A DNA stretch of 64,000 nt, from positions 2,108,001 to 2,172,000 of the forward strand of contig NZ_CP151273.1 in the NCBI RefSeq assembly GCF_038237375.1. Reading direction: 5' to 3'. Below, in pieces: positions 56,366-64,000 of this stretch (the stretch's first letter is position 1; every line of letters begins with the position of its first letter). The translations under genes were made by a program, and so were the position numbers. The notes beneath the pieces were generated by a model. The model ran no database searches. It had not been told where the DNA came from and saw only the letters and a list, made by a program, of their open reading frames with translations. This DNA comes from Alcaligenes sp. SDU_A2 (GTDB taxonomy: Bacteria; Pseudomonadota; Gammaproteobacteria; Burkholderiales; Burkholderiaceae_B).

Positions 56366-57298
56366 TTATCCTGCCAGAAAATGGTCGATATGATCGATCT
56401 GATCGGCGCTGCGCAACATAGGGGCATGGCCCACATTGGCCACCTCCACCAATTGCGCATGCGGGTTGCGGCGCAACATTTCGTGCGCGGCCTGGACGGA
56501 CAGCAAATCGGAATGTTCGCCGCGTAAAATCAGCACTGATTCGGGCAAGCTTTCGTAGGCACCCCACAGCAAAGCCTGGGCGGCATCCAGATCGACATCG
56601 GCCTGGCGGGCAAACGCCTGCGACAGGCGCAGATCGTAATGACGCTGCCACTTGCCGTCGTGTTCTACAAACACGTGTCGGGAAATATCCTGCCAATCGG
56701 CCAGGCTATGGTCGCCAAAGGGCGCGGATACCGAGCGCACATAATCGACGGCCTGAGCGAAGGTATCGAAAATGACGGCCTGACCGACATAGTCGCTGAT
56801 GCGCTGCAGACCGGACAGGTTCAGCGCCGGCCCCACGTCGTTCAAGACCACACGCCCCAGCGGCAATTCCATCGGTGCATCCAGTGCGGGACCCGGCCGC
56901 GCAGGCCGCAGCAAGGCGGACATGGCCTGGGCTCCGTGCAGGCCCAGCGCGATCAGCCCGCCCATAGACGTGCCGACCCAATCCAGGCGCGCCGGACGAA
57001 GCCTGGCCAGCAACACCAACATATCGGCTACATACTGGGGGATGGCATAGGCCGCCGGATCGACCAGCCAATCGGAGCGGCCGCGCCCGACCACGTCGGG
57101 AGCGATGACACGATACCGAGCGGCAAGCGGCTGAGCCAGATGGTCGAAATCCCGGCCGGTACGGGTCAGACCATGCACACACATTACTACTTGATCGTTA
57201 TCCGGGTCGCCCCACTCCCAATACGCCATGCGGTGCGTACCCGAGGCGCTGGCGCACATGACCCAATCGAGGCGAGGTTCCTGAAACGGCGTTGTCAT
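56366..57298 (-). CDS. Alpha/beta hydrolase
   Basis: A 310-residue alpha/beta hydrolase. The oxyanion strand is VVMCVHGLTRTGRDFDHLAQ (about residues 37-56), PDVVGRGRSDWL follows, and the nucleophile elbow is WVGTSMGGLIAL (Ser near residue 110). An acidic residue in ILRGEHSDLL and the His in NVGHAPML complete a plausible triad. The ATG at 57298 begins at the conserved start. Substrate unknown. It is placed between comEC (80 bp upstream) and rnm (5 bp downstream), which is likely operon structure, not functional linkage. Confidence 0.88.
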   Translation of the reverse strand: MTTPFQEPRLDWVMCASASGTHRMAYWEWGDPDNDQVVMCVHGLTRTGRDFDHLAQPLAARYRVIAPDVVGRGRSDWLVDPAAYAIPQYVADMLVLLARLRPARLDWVGTSMGGLIALGLHGAQAMSALLRPARPGPALDAPMELPLGRVVLNDVGPALNLSGLQRISDYVGQAVIFDTFAQAVDYVRSVSAPFGDHSLADWQDISRHVFVEHDGKWQRHYDLRLSQAFARQADVDLDAAQALLWGAYESLPESVLILRGEHSDLLSVQAAHEMLRRNPHAQLVEVANVGHAPMLRSADQIDHIDHFLAG

Positions 57299-57378
57299 GA
57301 CGGGAGGTTTTCCGGAATATGGCAGACAAGACCTTATTGTAGCCCAGCGGCAGGACTTTCCCCGTCCGGCATGGACAA

Positions 57379-59835
57379 TCAGGGCACTGGGGCCTGCCAG
57401 TACCGCACATGTCTGTCCCGCTCCCCTGCGTAATACAGAACAGGGCCGACCGACTGCACCGTGATGCCTCCCCATTGATCGGTGCGCAGAAACACAGCAC
57501 CCGCTCTTTCCCAGCGGCGCTGAACCTGGACATGAGGATGGCCGAACCGATTCCACCAACCATTCTGAGAGATGGCCAACGACGCCTGCAAACTGTCCAC
57601 CAACAACGATCCTGATGAAGTACGAGAACCATGATGGCCGACCACGACCACATCAGCCCTGCCCAAGCCTTGTTCCAGCATCGCCTGCTCCTGGGCGATG
57701 CCGGCGTCGCCCAGGAGCAAAGCAGCATGATGCGCCCCGCGCACTTCCAACACACAGCTAAACGCATTTTTATCCTTTTGCTTCTGGATAAACCCCCCGT
57801 CACTGTGCACAGGAGGCCACCGGAAGCGAAACTGGACACCATCCATTTCCCAATGCATGCCCTGTGCGCACGGGGATATAGCCAGGGGTCTAGGCACCGC
57901 CCCCTTGGGCAAGCCCAGCAGACGTTCTTCTCGATTCAGGTGGGCATCCAGATCAAAACTGCTGAATGCCTGCTCCACAGGCACGCCCTGCAAAACACTA
58001 CGCACGCCGCCCACATGATCCATATCGGCATGCGAAAGCACCAATACATCCAGCCGGGCAATCCCGGCTGCCCGCAGAAAGGGGCGAATGGCCCGCAAGC
58101 CTTCGTCGGATGCTGGCCCGTACAAGTTACCGGCATCAAACAGCAAGGCGTGGCGCTGGGTACGCACTATGATGGCGCTCCCCTGCCCGACGTCCAATGC
58201 CGTCAGCGTCCAGTCACCATGCGCCGGGGTGGCTGGGCGCAGAATCAAAGACGGTAAAATCAGTAAAGCGGCTGCCCAACGAGGAACAAACCCTCGAGGC
58301 AACAGCAGCAACATCACGCCAAGCAAAGCCACCACTGTCCAGACCAACTGCTGGGCAGGGACCGCGATACTGGCCAATGGGTGCGCCGCCAGCCAGGCCG
58401 TAGGCCACATGGTCAGCTCCAGCATGGCATGCGCCAGCCAGGCTACTGCATCGCACACGACAGCCGGTGCCTGCGCAGCCGCCAGCACCATCAAAAGCAG
58501 CACCAATGGGGTGGCAATCGAGCCCATCAACACAATAGCGTAGGCATTGGCCGGCAACGACGCCAGAGACACTTCGTGGAATAAGGGAGCCAACGCAGGC
58601 ATCAAAGCCAGGGTCAACATGGCCTGCAAGCGCAACGCTGTCCAGAAATACGCCCGGGCTCTGCGCCAGCGATCATCCGCCGCCTGCACCAGCCCCCGCC
58701 CTTCATGCATGGCCAACAGAACAGACACTGCGCCGAAAGACAGATAGAAACCAGTGGTCAACCCCGCCCAGGGATCATGCAGCGCAACCGCGGCGGCCGC
58801 CAGCATCAAAATACGACTGGCACCCAAACGCAGGCCAGACAAGCGACAGATGCCGGCCACCAGCAGCATCAGAAAGGTGCGTTGTGCCGGCACGCCCCAG
58901 CCCGCTATTACGCAATACGCCCCGGCTCCGAGCAAGCCCGTACAGCTTGCCGCGATCTGAGCGGGGCAAGACTCGGCCAAAGCCCTGCCCCGCCAGTAAA
59001 GGCGTCGCCAGACCCAGGACACCATACCCGCCAGCAAGAGCGCCAGCAAAGTGACATGCGTGCCGCTGATGGAGACCAGATGGGTCAGACCGCTGCGATT
59101 GAACATCTGCCAGTCGGCAGGCGCAATGCTGGCCTGATCACCTAAAGCCAGGGCGAGCATGACGCCGCCCCAACGCCTGTCCTGCACATACGGCAGCATG
59201 GCCTTGCGGATCTGATGTCGCCAATATTCGGCCTGCACGCCCCAATCTAATTGAGCGGCAGGCTCCAACATGCGGGGCGAGCCGCGCACGCTGCCCACCA
59301 CACGCCATCCCTGAACCATCGCGTGGCGCTCGGCATCATAACCATGCGGATTACGCGCGCCTTGCGGCGGACGTATCAGCAGGGACATGCGCCAACGCTG
59401 GCCCGGAGCCAGATCAGGAAACACATGCACGGCAGGATCGCTGTAAATGGAGCCACGCTGCGGAGCATGCCAGCGCACCAGCATGGTCTGCGGCAAACCT
59501 GCCGGACGCGATTGCAACACCCGCGCCCGGAATTGACGGTGTGCCGGACCGGCCTGCACCAAGGAGACGATTTCCAGATCGACACGACTGACTTTGTTGA
59601 TATCTGCCGCAGGCACGCTCTGTTCCAGGCGCTGCTGAACATGCCACTGACTATACATGGCACCCGCCAGCGCAAACACACACAACCAGACCACAGCAAA
59701 CCGCAAGGCCGACACAGCGGCCAGCAGCACCGCAAGTCCCCAAAGCCATTCAGGGGCAGGCAAACTATCAGGCGGCAAAAAATGCACCGCCGTTGCAGCA
59801 GCGACAAAGGCCCCAAGACAAGCCCGCCCGATCAA
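57379..59835 (-). CDS. comEC: DNA internalization competence protein ComEC/Rec2
   Basis: ComEC forms the inner membrane channel for DNA uptake during natural transformation. The product (818 residues from the chosen start) has an N-terminal OB-like domain (VDLEIVSLVQAGPAHRQFRA), the Competence membrane domain with GLTHLVSISGTHVTLLALLL, and a C-terminal metallo-beta-lactamase domain (TALDVGQGSAIIVRTQ; LSHADMDHVGG; VGHHGSRTSSG). I chose the TTG at 59835 because AAGGAG lies 5 bases upstream; an in-frame TTG at 59871 has no such site and no ATG fits. tatD lies about 108 bp upstream. Confidence 0.93.
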   Translation of the reverse strand: MIGRACLGAFVAAATAVHFLPPDSLPAPEWLWGLAVLLAAVSALRFAVVWLCVFALAGAMYSQWHVQQRLEQSVPAADINKVSRVDLEIVSLVQAGPAHRQFRARVLQSRPAGLPQTMLVRWHAPQRGSIYSDPAVHVFPDLAPGQRWRMSLLIRPPQGARNPHGYDAERHAMVQGWRVVGSVRGSPRMLEPAAQLDWGVQAEYWRHQIRKAMLPYVQDRRWGGVMLALALGDQASIAPADWQMFNRSGLTHLVSISGTHVTLLALLLAGMVSWVWRRLYWRGRALAESCPAQIAASCTGLLGAGAYCVIAGWGVPAQRTFLMLLVAGICRLSGLRLGASRILMLAAAAVALHDPWAGLTTGFYLSFGAVSVLLAMHEGRGLVQAADDRWRRARAYFWTALRLQAMLTLALMPALAPLFHEVSLASLPANAYAIVLMGSIATPLVLLLMVLAAAQAPAVVCDAVAWLAHAMLELTMWPTAWLAAHPLASIAVPAQQLVWTVVALLGVMLLLLPRGFVPRWAAALLILPSLILRPATPAHGDWTLTALDVGQGSAIIVRTQRHALLFDAGNLYGPASDEGLRAIRPFLRAAGIARLDVLVLSHADMDHVGGVRSVLQGVPVEQAFSSFDLDAHLNREERLLGLPKGAVPRPLAISPCAQGMHWEMDGVQFRFRWPPVHSDGGFIQKQKDKNAFSCVLEVRGAHHAALLLGDAGIAQEQAMLEQGLGRADVVVVGHHGSRTSSGSLLVDSLQASLAISQNGWWNRFGHPHVQVQRRWERAGAVFLRTDQWGGITVQSVGPVLYYAGERDRHVRYWQAPVP

Positions 59836-59942
59836 GCCTGCTCCTTCGCCGTCATAGGGATCTCCACACAAATCCCCAGCTTAAATGCGGGCGCTGTTCC
59901 GGCAGACTAAACGGACGAGCTAATATGTCCCTCGGCTTATAC

Positions 59943-60791
59943 CTAGGTGACTGGGGCAGGCGGCAATGACATGCGCAGCAAGACATCCAGACGCGGCAGA
60001 ACGCGACGTGCCGTTGCGCCCGTAGCGGCGATTACCTGCTCCACTCTCAACCCACGTAACTGCGCCAGACTGCGCGCAATTCCTAGCGCCTGCGCGGGCT
60101 CGTTGCGCACCGATGCCAGCGGCGTGCCGGGTTCGACCAGCCAGGAAGGAGCCAGATCTGGCGCATCGGTCTCCAGAACAAGATGGTCCAGCGCCATGTC
60201 CTGCGCCAGTCGTCGTATCTGTTTGGCCCGAGCAAAGGTCATGGCACCACCCAAGCCCAGTGCGCAGCCCTGGCGCACGAACATATCCGCCTGTTGGTGG
60301 CTGCCATTGAAGGCATGGGCAATACCGCCTACGCCCGGGAACTGACGCAGATACTTCAGCACCCGGTCCTGGGATCGACGCACATGCAGCAACACCGGCA
60401 AACCATAGCGCTGGGCCAGGGCCAATTGACGCTCGTACATCCATTCCTGATGCTGGACGGCCGCCTGGGCCTTGAGTTCCGGCACAAAGAAGTCCAGACC
60501 TATTTCGCCTATGGCGACAAAACGCGGGTCATCCAGGCTTTTCTGCACCTGCCGCTCCAGCTCCAGCAAGTCAGCTTCGCCCGCCCCCAGCACGTATAAA
60601 GGATGGATGCCCAAAGCATAGCCACCACCCTGCACGGCCCGCGCCGCCACACGGGCCTGCTCAAAATCGAACACACCCACGGCAGGCACCACAATGGACT
60701 GCACTCCGGCCAGACGCGCACGCTCGATCACCGCCGCACGATCGGCGGCAAACTCAGGGGCGTCCAGGTGGCAATGCGTATCGATCAGCAT
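59943..60791 (-). CDS. tatD: TatD-family metal-dependent DNase
   Basis: A 282-residue TatD-family nuclease (TIM barrel, two metals). Motifs are the start MLIDTHCHLDAPEF (His-x-His), GEIGLDFF (Glu, near residue 96), LLHVRRSQD, GIAHAFNGS and ETDAPDLAP (Asp). The ATG at 60791 is fixed by the first motif; upstream of it a 7-bp tandem repeat occupies the place where the ribosome binding site should be, and no purine-rich site is seen. It sits between lolD (with terminator) and comEC. Confidence 0.94.
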   Translation of the reverse strand: MLIDTHCHLDAPEFAADRAAVIERARLAGVQSIVVPAVGVFDFEQARVAARAVQGGGYALGIHPLYVLGAGEADLLELERQVQKSLDDPRFVAIGEIGLDFFVPELKAQAAVQHQEWMYERQLALAQRYGLPVLLHVRRSQDRVLKYLRQFPGVGGIAHAFNGSHQQADMFVRQGCALGLGGAMTFARAKQIRRLAQDMALDHLVLETDAPDLAPSWLVEPGTPLASVRNEPAQALGIARSLAQLRGLRVEQVIAATGATARRVLPRLDVLLRMSLPPAPVT

Positions 60792-60797
60792 AGAAAG

Positions 60798-60836
60798 TCG
60801 GGAATCGGGAATCGGGAATCGGGAATCGGGAATCGG
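60798..60836. repeat. Tandem heptamer array (TCGGGAA) x 5.6 in the tatD leader
   Basis: The 7-bp unit TCGGGAA repeats perfectly for 39 bp and ends 6 bp from the tatD start codon. On the mRNA strand it reads TTCCCGA repeats, which offer no Shine-Dalgarno. Copy number changes would alter the 5' untranslated region of tatD. Confidence 0.95.
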
Positions 60837-60858
60837 CACCATCCTGGGATCAGGATAC

Positions 60859-60889
60859 AAAAAAATGGAGCGCATAGCGCCCCATTTTT
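60859..60889 (-). terminator. Intrinsic terminator of lolC-lolD
   Basis: A stem AAAAATGG-A-GCGC / GCGC-C-CCATTTTT with one mismatch and a 3-nt loop lies 22 bp after the lolD stop. On the minus strand it is followed by a run of seven T, giving a good terminator; the reverse direction also has five T within the stem. Confidence 0.8.
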
Positions 60890-60910
60890 CACACGCCATC
60901 GGCGCAAAAA

Positions 60911-61612
60911 CTACGCGTTGGCCTCTTGCGCCAGATAGCCTTTGTCCATGACCAACTGTCGATGCGCCAACGCTGCCAGGGCCGGATCGTGGGTCACGAT
61001 GACAAAAGCCGTGCCGAACTCCTGATTGACCTTGGTCAGCAAGTCGAACATCCCTTCGGCTGTGTAGCGATCCAGATTGCCGGTGGGTTCGTCCGCCAGC
61101 ACGCAGGCCGGACGGGTGACCAAAGCACGCGCCAGCGCCACGCGCTGCCGTTCGCCGCCCGACAACTGACCGGGGTAATGGTGAATGCGCTGCGCCAGCC
61201 CGACCTGCTCCAACACGACCTGCGCCTGCTCCCGTGCCTGCTTGCGCTTCATGCGCCGCACAATCAAGGGCATGGCCACATTGTCCAACGCGTCGAACTC
61301 GGCCAGCAGGTGATGGAACTGATAAACGAAGCCCAGCACCTGATTGCGCAACTGGCTGCGCTGACGCTCGTTGAGCGAACTGGCCTGCACCCCGTTGACT
61401 TCGATGCTGCCGCTGCTGGGCGCATCGAGCAGGCCGAGCGAATGCAGCAAGGTACTCTTGCCCGAGCCCGACGCACCGATGATGGCAACCATTTCGCCAC
61501 GCGCCACTTCCAGACTGACATTCGAGAGAACCTGAATGGTATTGCCGCCTTCTTCGTAATGCACGCTGACATCGCGAGCACGCAGCACGGTGGAATGAAT
61601 GTTCTCAGTCAT
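60911..61612 (-). CDS. lolD: Lipoprotein-releasing system ATPase LolD
   Basis: LolD powers release of outer-membrane lipoproteins from the inner membrane. The 233-residue product has Walker A GASGSGKSTLLH (about residues 44-55), the family-typical GFVYQFHHLLAEFDALDNV, signature LSGGERQRVALARAL and Walker B CVLADEPTGNLD. The ATG at 61612 overlaps the lolC stop by 8 bp, so the two are coupled. A terminator follows at 60859-60889. Confidence 0.97.
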   Translation of the reverse strand: MTENIHSTVLRARDVSVHYEEGGNTIQVLSNVSLEVARGEMVAIIGASGSGKSTLLHSLGLLDAPSSGSIEVNGVQASSLNERQRSQLRNQVLGFVYQFHHLLAEFDALDNVAMPLIVRRMKRKQAREQAQVVLEQVGLAQRIHHYPGQLSGGERQRVALARALVTRPACVLADEPTGNLDRYTAEGMFDLLTKVNQEFGTAFVIVTHDPALAALAHRQLVMDKGYLAQEANA

Positions 61613-62879
61613 GACGCAGCACCTGCGCAGGTTGCAGCTTGGACGCACGCCAGCTGGGATACAACGTCGCCAGGAAAGACAGCACCAGCGACACCAAGGC
61701 GATCAGCACAATATCGTCCACTTGCGGGTTGGAGGGCAGTTCGCTGATGAAGTAAATCTGCTGCGGCAGGAACTTGCGCCCCATCAGATTTTCGATGAAA
61801 GGCACGATGACATCGATATTGTAGGCAATCAACGCCCCCAGCCCCACGCCCAGCACCGTACCCACCACGCCGATCAAGGCACCTTGCACCAGAAAGATGC
61901 GGGCAATCTCGCGCGGGGTCGCGCCTAGGGTTCGCAAAATAGCAATATCGGATTGCTTGTCTTTGACGGCCATGACCAGCGAGGACAACAGATTGAAAGC
62001 AGCCACGGCAACAATCAGGGCCAGAATCAAAAACATCATGCGTTTTTCGGTCTGTACAGCTGCAAACCAGGTGCGGTTGTTCTCGGTCCAGTCCGATACA
62101 TACACATAGCTGGGCATGGTGTTGGCGATTTCCTGTGCCACCTGCGGGGCTTTCTGCATGTCTTTGATGCGCAGGCGCACGCCGCTATTGCCCACATCCC
62201 GGAAAACACGCGCCGCATCCTCGACATTGACGAACGCCAAGGTGGCATCGTATTCGTAATACCCGGAGGAAAAAATACCGGTGACGGTAAATTGGCGCAT
62301 GCGCGGAGAAAACCCAGCCGGCGAAATGGAACCCTGCGGGGCCATGACCATAATGGTATCCCCCATGCGCACCCGCAGCATTCCGGCTAATTGTTCGCCC
62401 AGCACAATCCCAAACGAACCGGGTGTCAGGCTATCCAGGCGGCCCAGCACCATCTGCTGATCCAGTTCGGACACCTGGGGTTCGCGCGCCGGATCGATGC
62501 CGCGCACCTGCACGCCGGTCAACTGATTGCTGCGCACCAGCATGCCCTGCCCGGCCACATATGGCGCAGCTCCGATCACCACCGGATTATCCTGCGCCTT
62601 GCCGGCCAGGTTTTCCCAATGATCCAGCACCTGTTGATGATCGGCGTTGCGCACCACCAGTTCGATATGGGGGAGTACCGACAGCATGCGATCGCGCACC
62701 TGGGTCTGAAAACCATTCATGACCGATAACACCACAATCAAGGCGGCCACGCCCAGCGCAATCCCCGCCATGGAACTGCCGGCAATAAAAGACACGAACC
62801 GGTCCGAGCGACCACCCCGCCGCTTGCGCGCCCGGGCCAGCCCGGCGTATCGCGCCCCTATCCAAAATTCATATGCCAT
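61605..62879 (-). CDS. lolC: Lipoprotein-releasing system permease LolC/LolE family
   Basis: A 424-residue MacB-like permease with four transmembrane helices: one after residue 28 (FIAGSSMAGIALGVAALIVV), a large periplasmic domain, and three near the C-terminus. Family motifs are VMNGFQTQVRDRMLSVLPHI, AAFNLLSSLVMAVKDKQSDI and ILRTLGATPREI. Only one permease gene is present beside lolD, so the complex may be a homodimer (LolF-like) instead of LolC-LolE. The ATG at 62879 faces a plus-strand gene across 42 bp. Confidence 0.95.
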   Translation of the reverse strand: MAYEFWIGARYAGLARARKRRGGRSDRFVSFIAGSSMAGIALGVAALIVVLSVMNGFQTQVRDRMLSVLPHIELVVRNADHQQVLDHWENLAGKAQDNPVVIGAAPYVAGQGMLVRSNQLTGVQVRGIDPAREPQVSELDQQMVLGRLDSLTPGSFGIVLGEQLAGMLRVRMGDTIMVMAPQGSISPAGFSPRMRQFTVTGIFSSGYYEYDATLAFVNVEDAARVFRDVGNSGVRLRIKDMQKAPQVAQEIANTMPSYVYVSDWTENNRTWFAAVQTEKRMMFLILALIVAVAAFNLLSSLVMAVKDKQSDIAILRTLGATPREIARIFLVQGALIGVVGTVLGVGLGALIAYNIDVIVPFIENLMGRKFLPQQIYFISELPSNPQVDDIVLIALVSLVLSFLATLYPSWRASKLQPAQVLRHD

Positions 62880-62921
62880 TCGAGCTGCTACCGCCTTAAA
62901 GAAAACACTACAATTGCCATC

Positions 62922-63869
62922 ATGCAGATCGTACTCAAGGGCGCGCTGCCAGATCCGGCTATTGCGCGCGAACTCATCAAACACCTGGCCATAACCGCCC
63001 CCACTCTGGTGCAGTGGCTAGAACAGGGGCGGGGCGAACTGTCGCTGCGGGAACCAGCGACCGACTTATGCACCCCGGCAGAATCCTGCCTGCTACAGGC
63101 CCACGGTTTTATGGCCGACCAAGCACAGCATCTTAGCGCAGGTCTGGCTGCTTTGCGGGCCCGCCAACTGAAACAAATCCAGAATCTGCCCGCCCACGCC
63201 CCATTATGGCTAGCCGAACTGGCGCACATCGCGCCTTCGCGTGACGGTGCCATGCTGTTGCCGGCAGCGCAACTCAGCGTTTCCCAGGCGCACAGCCGCG
63301 CCTTGCTGGATGCCTTTACCCCCTATCTGGACGGTACAGGTTTTACCTTCAGTTACCTGACTGCTGATTATTGGAGCGTAACGCCCCCGGTCGATTTCCA
63401 CTACCCAGCCCCCTCGCCGGAACTGGTCAGTCAAAGCAACCTGAATGATTGGTGGACGCAAGATGCCAGGGCGCGCCCGTGGCGTCGCCTGGTCAACGAA
63501 TTTCAGATGCTGGCTTTCGATCTGCCTGTGAACCGGGAACGCGAATCGGCGGGCCTACCGCCCATCAACAGCCTATGGCTGTTCGGCGGCGCTCGGCCCG
63601 ATCAATTGGGAGCACCGCCGCAAGCGTTGCTGGAAATCGATACCTTGCAGGACAGTCTGATACAGCAAGACTGGGGACGCTGGTTGCACGAACTGGCCGA
63701 TCTGGACAAAACCGTGTTGCGTCCTTTGGCAAACCAGGCACAGCCCGAACTGGTGCTGACCGGCCAGGACCGTATCGCCCATGTACGTGCGGCCCCACGC
63801 CGCTTCTGGCCTTTCTCTTTATTGAATAACCCGCAGAACTGGAGCAAGTGGTGGTCACCCCAATCCTGA
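62922..63869 (+). CDS. Conserved hypothetical protein preceding recJ
   Basis: A 315-residue soluble protein conserved beside recJ in many betaproteobacteria, sometimes labelled as a phosphoglycerate-mutase-like or regulatory protein (COG4255-type). Visible landmarks are LNDWWTQDARARPWRRLVNE (about residues 175-194), FQMLAFDLPVNRERESAGLP and INSLWLFGGARP. The GLPPINSLWLFGGG-like motif resembles a nucleotide/phosphatase-type strand turn, but I see no catalytic set. No clear ribosome site precedes the ATG; TACAAT at 62909-62914 ends only 7 bp from it, so a leaderless message is possible. recJ starts inside its 3' end. Confidence 0.8.
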   Translation: MQIVLKGALPDPAIARELIKHLAITAPTLVQWLEQGRGELSLREPATDLCTPAESCLLQAHGFMADQAQHLSAGLAALRARQLKQIQNLPAHAPLWLAELAHIAPSRDGAMLLPAAQLSVSQAHSRALLDAFTPYLDGTGFTFSYLTADYWSVTPPVDFHYPAPSPELVSQSNLNDWWTQDARARPWRRLVNEFQMLAFDLPVNRERESAGLPPINSLWLFGGARPDQLGAPPQALLEIDTLQDSLIQQDWGRWLHELADLDKTVLRPLANQAQPELVLTGQDRIAHVRAAPRRFWPFSLLNNPQNWSKWWSPQS

Positions 63870-64000
63870 AAAATCGTCCCCAGCAACAACAGGCCAGCCA
63901 GGCCCTGGAGCAGGCCGGTCTGCATCCCCTGATGGCACGCCTGCTGGCCGCCCGCGGGGTCAAGGATGCCACCCAGATCGAGATCAGTTGGCAACGGCTG
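63851..64000 (+). CDS. recJ: Single-stranded-DNA exonuclease RecJ (N-terminal part)
   Basis: The first 50 codons of recJ are present; the gene runs off the window. The N-terminus has the RecJ opening pattern, ALEQAGLHPLMARLLAARGV followed by KDATQIEI, matching the HPLLxRIYAARGV region of RecJ. Start is GTG at 63851, with GGAG 6 bases upstream; another GTG at 63848 is possible. It overlaps the preceding gene by 19 bp in another frame, suggesting coupling. RecJ degrades single-stranded DNA 5' to 3' in RecF-pathway and mismatch repair. Confidence 0.85.
   Translation, partial: MVTPILKNRPQQQQASQALEQAGLHPLMARLLAARGVKDATQIEISWQRL

Overview
The window reads as a chromosomal segment of a betaproteobacterium, most likely an Alcaligenaceae member close to Alcaligenes. 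This is inferred from the high-GC core genes (purL-guaB, comEC, greB, lolC-lolD, tatD, recJ) and their arrangement, not from a marker gene; no rRNA or tRNA gene was seen.

Layout. (1) 1-5712: part of a type VI secretion cluster on the minus strand (tssA-tssB-tssC-hcp-tssE-tssF, tssF cut by the window edge). (2) 5924-13636: a Crp/Fnr-type regulator divergent from a probable Fur-controlled uptake locus: binding protein, permease, ATPase, two small glutamine-amidotransferase-like proteins, a TonB-dependent receptor and an FmdE-like protein. (3) 13730-22325: a seven-gene minus-strand operon (polyamine-type ABC transporter, enoyl-CoA hydratase-like protein, acyl-CoA ligase, FAD amine oxidase-like protein) divergent from a TetR regulator, with a near-perfect palindrome between them. 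(4) 22571-28097: methionine synthesis, with metR divergent from metE, followed by mesX and mesD, a folate-independent methionine synthase pair. (5) 28210-30486: GST, tautomerase and NTF2-like genes beside a LysR regulator. (6) 30588-42974: a lower-GC accessory stretch with a three-gene cluster (alpha-oxoamine synthase, GNAT/FemAB-like acyltransferase, MFS exporter), a two-component system, a MipA-like outer membrane protein, an HlyD/RbbA/YhhJ-type ABC pump and a dead rhuM gene next to the 3' end of guaA.

(7) 43182-54716: purine genes purL, guaB and guaA, all on the minus strand. guaA is separated from guaB by about 4.3 kb holding two alpha/beta-hydrolase genes, an AT-rich desert, a 7-bp tandem array, a GC-rich hairpin-rich block without a convincing gene, an 8-bp tandem array and a strong terminator. 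(8) 54917-64000: housekeeping genes greB, rnm, a hydrolase, comEC, tatD, lolD and lolC on the minus strand, then a conserved hypothetical gene and the start of recJ on the plus strand.

The least explained parts are the alpha-oxoamine synthase/acyltransferase/exporter cluster, the Fur-linked uptake locus with its three unusual accessory proteins, and the repeat-rich insertion between guaB and guaA.
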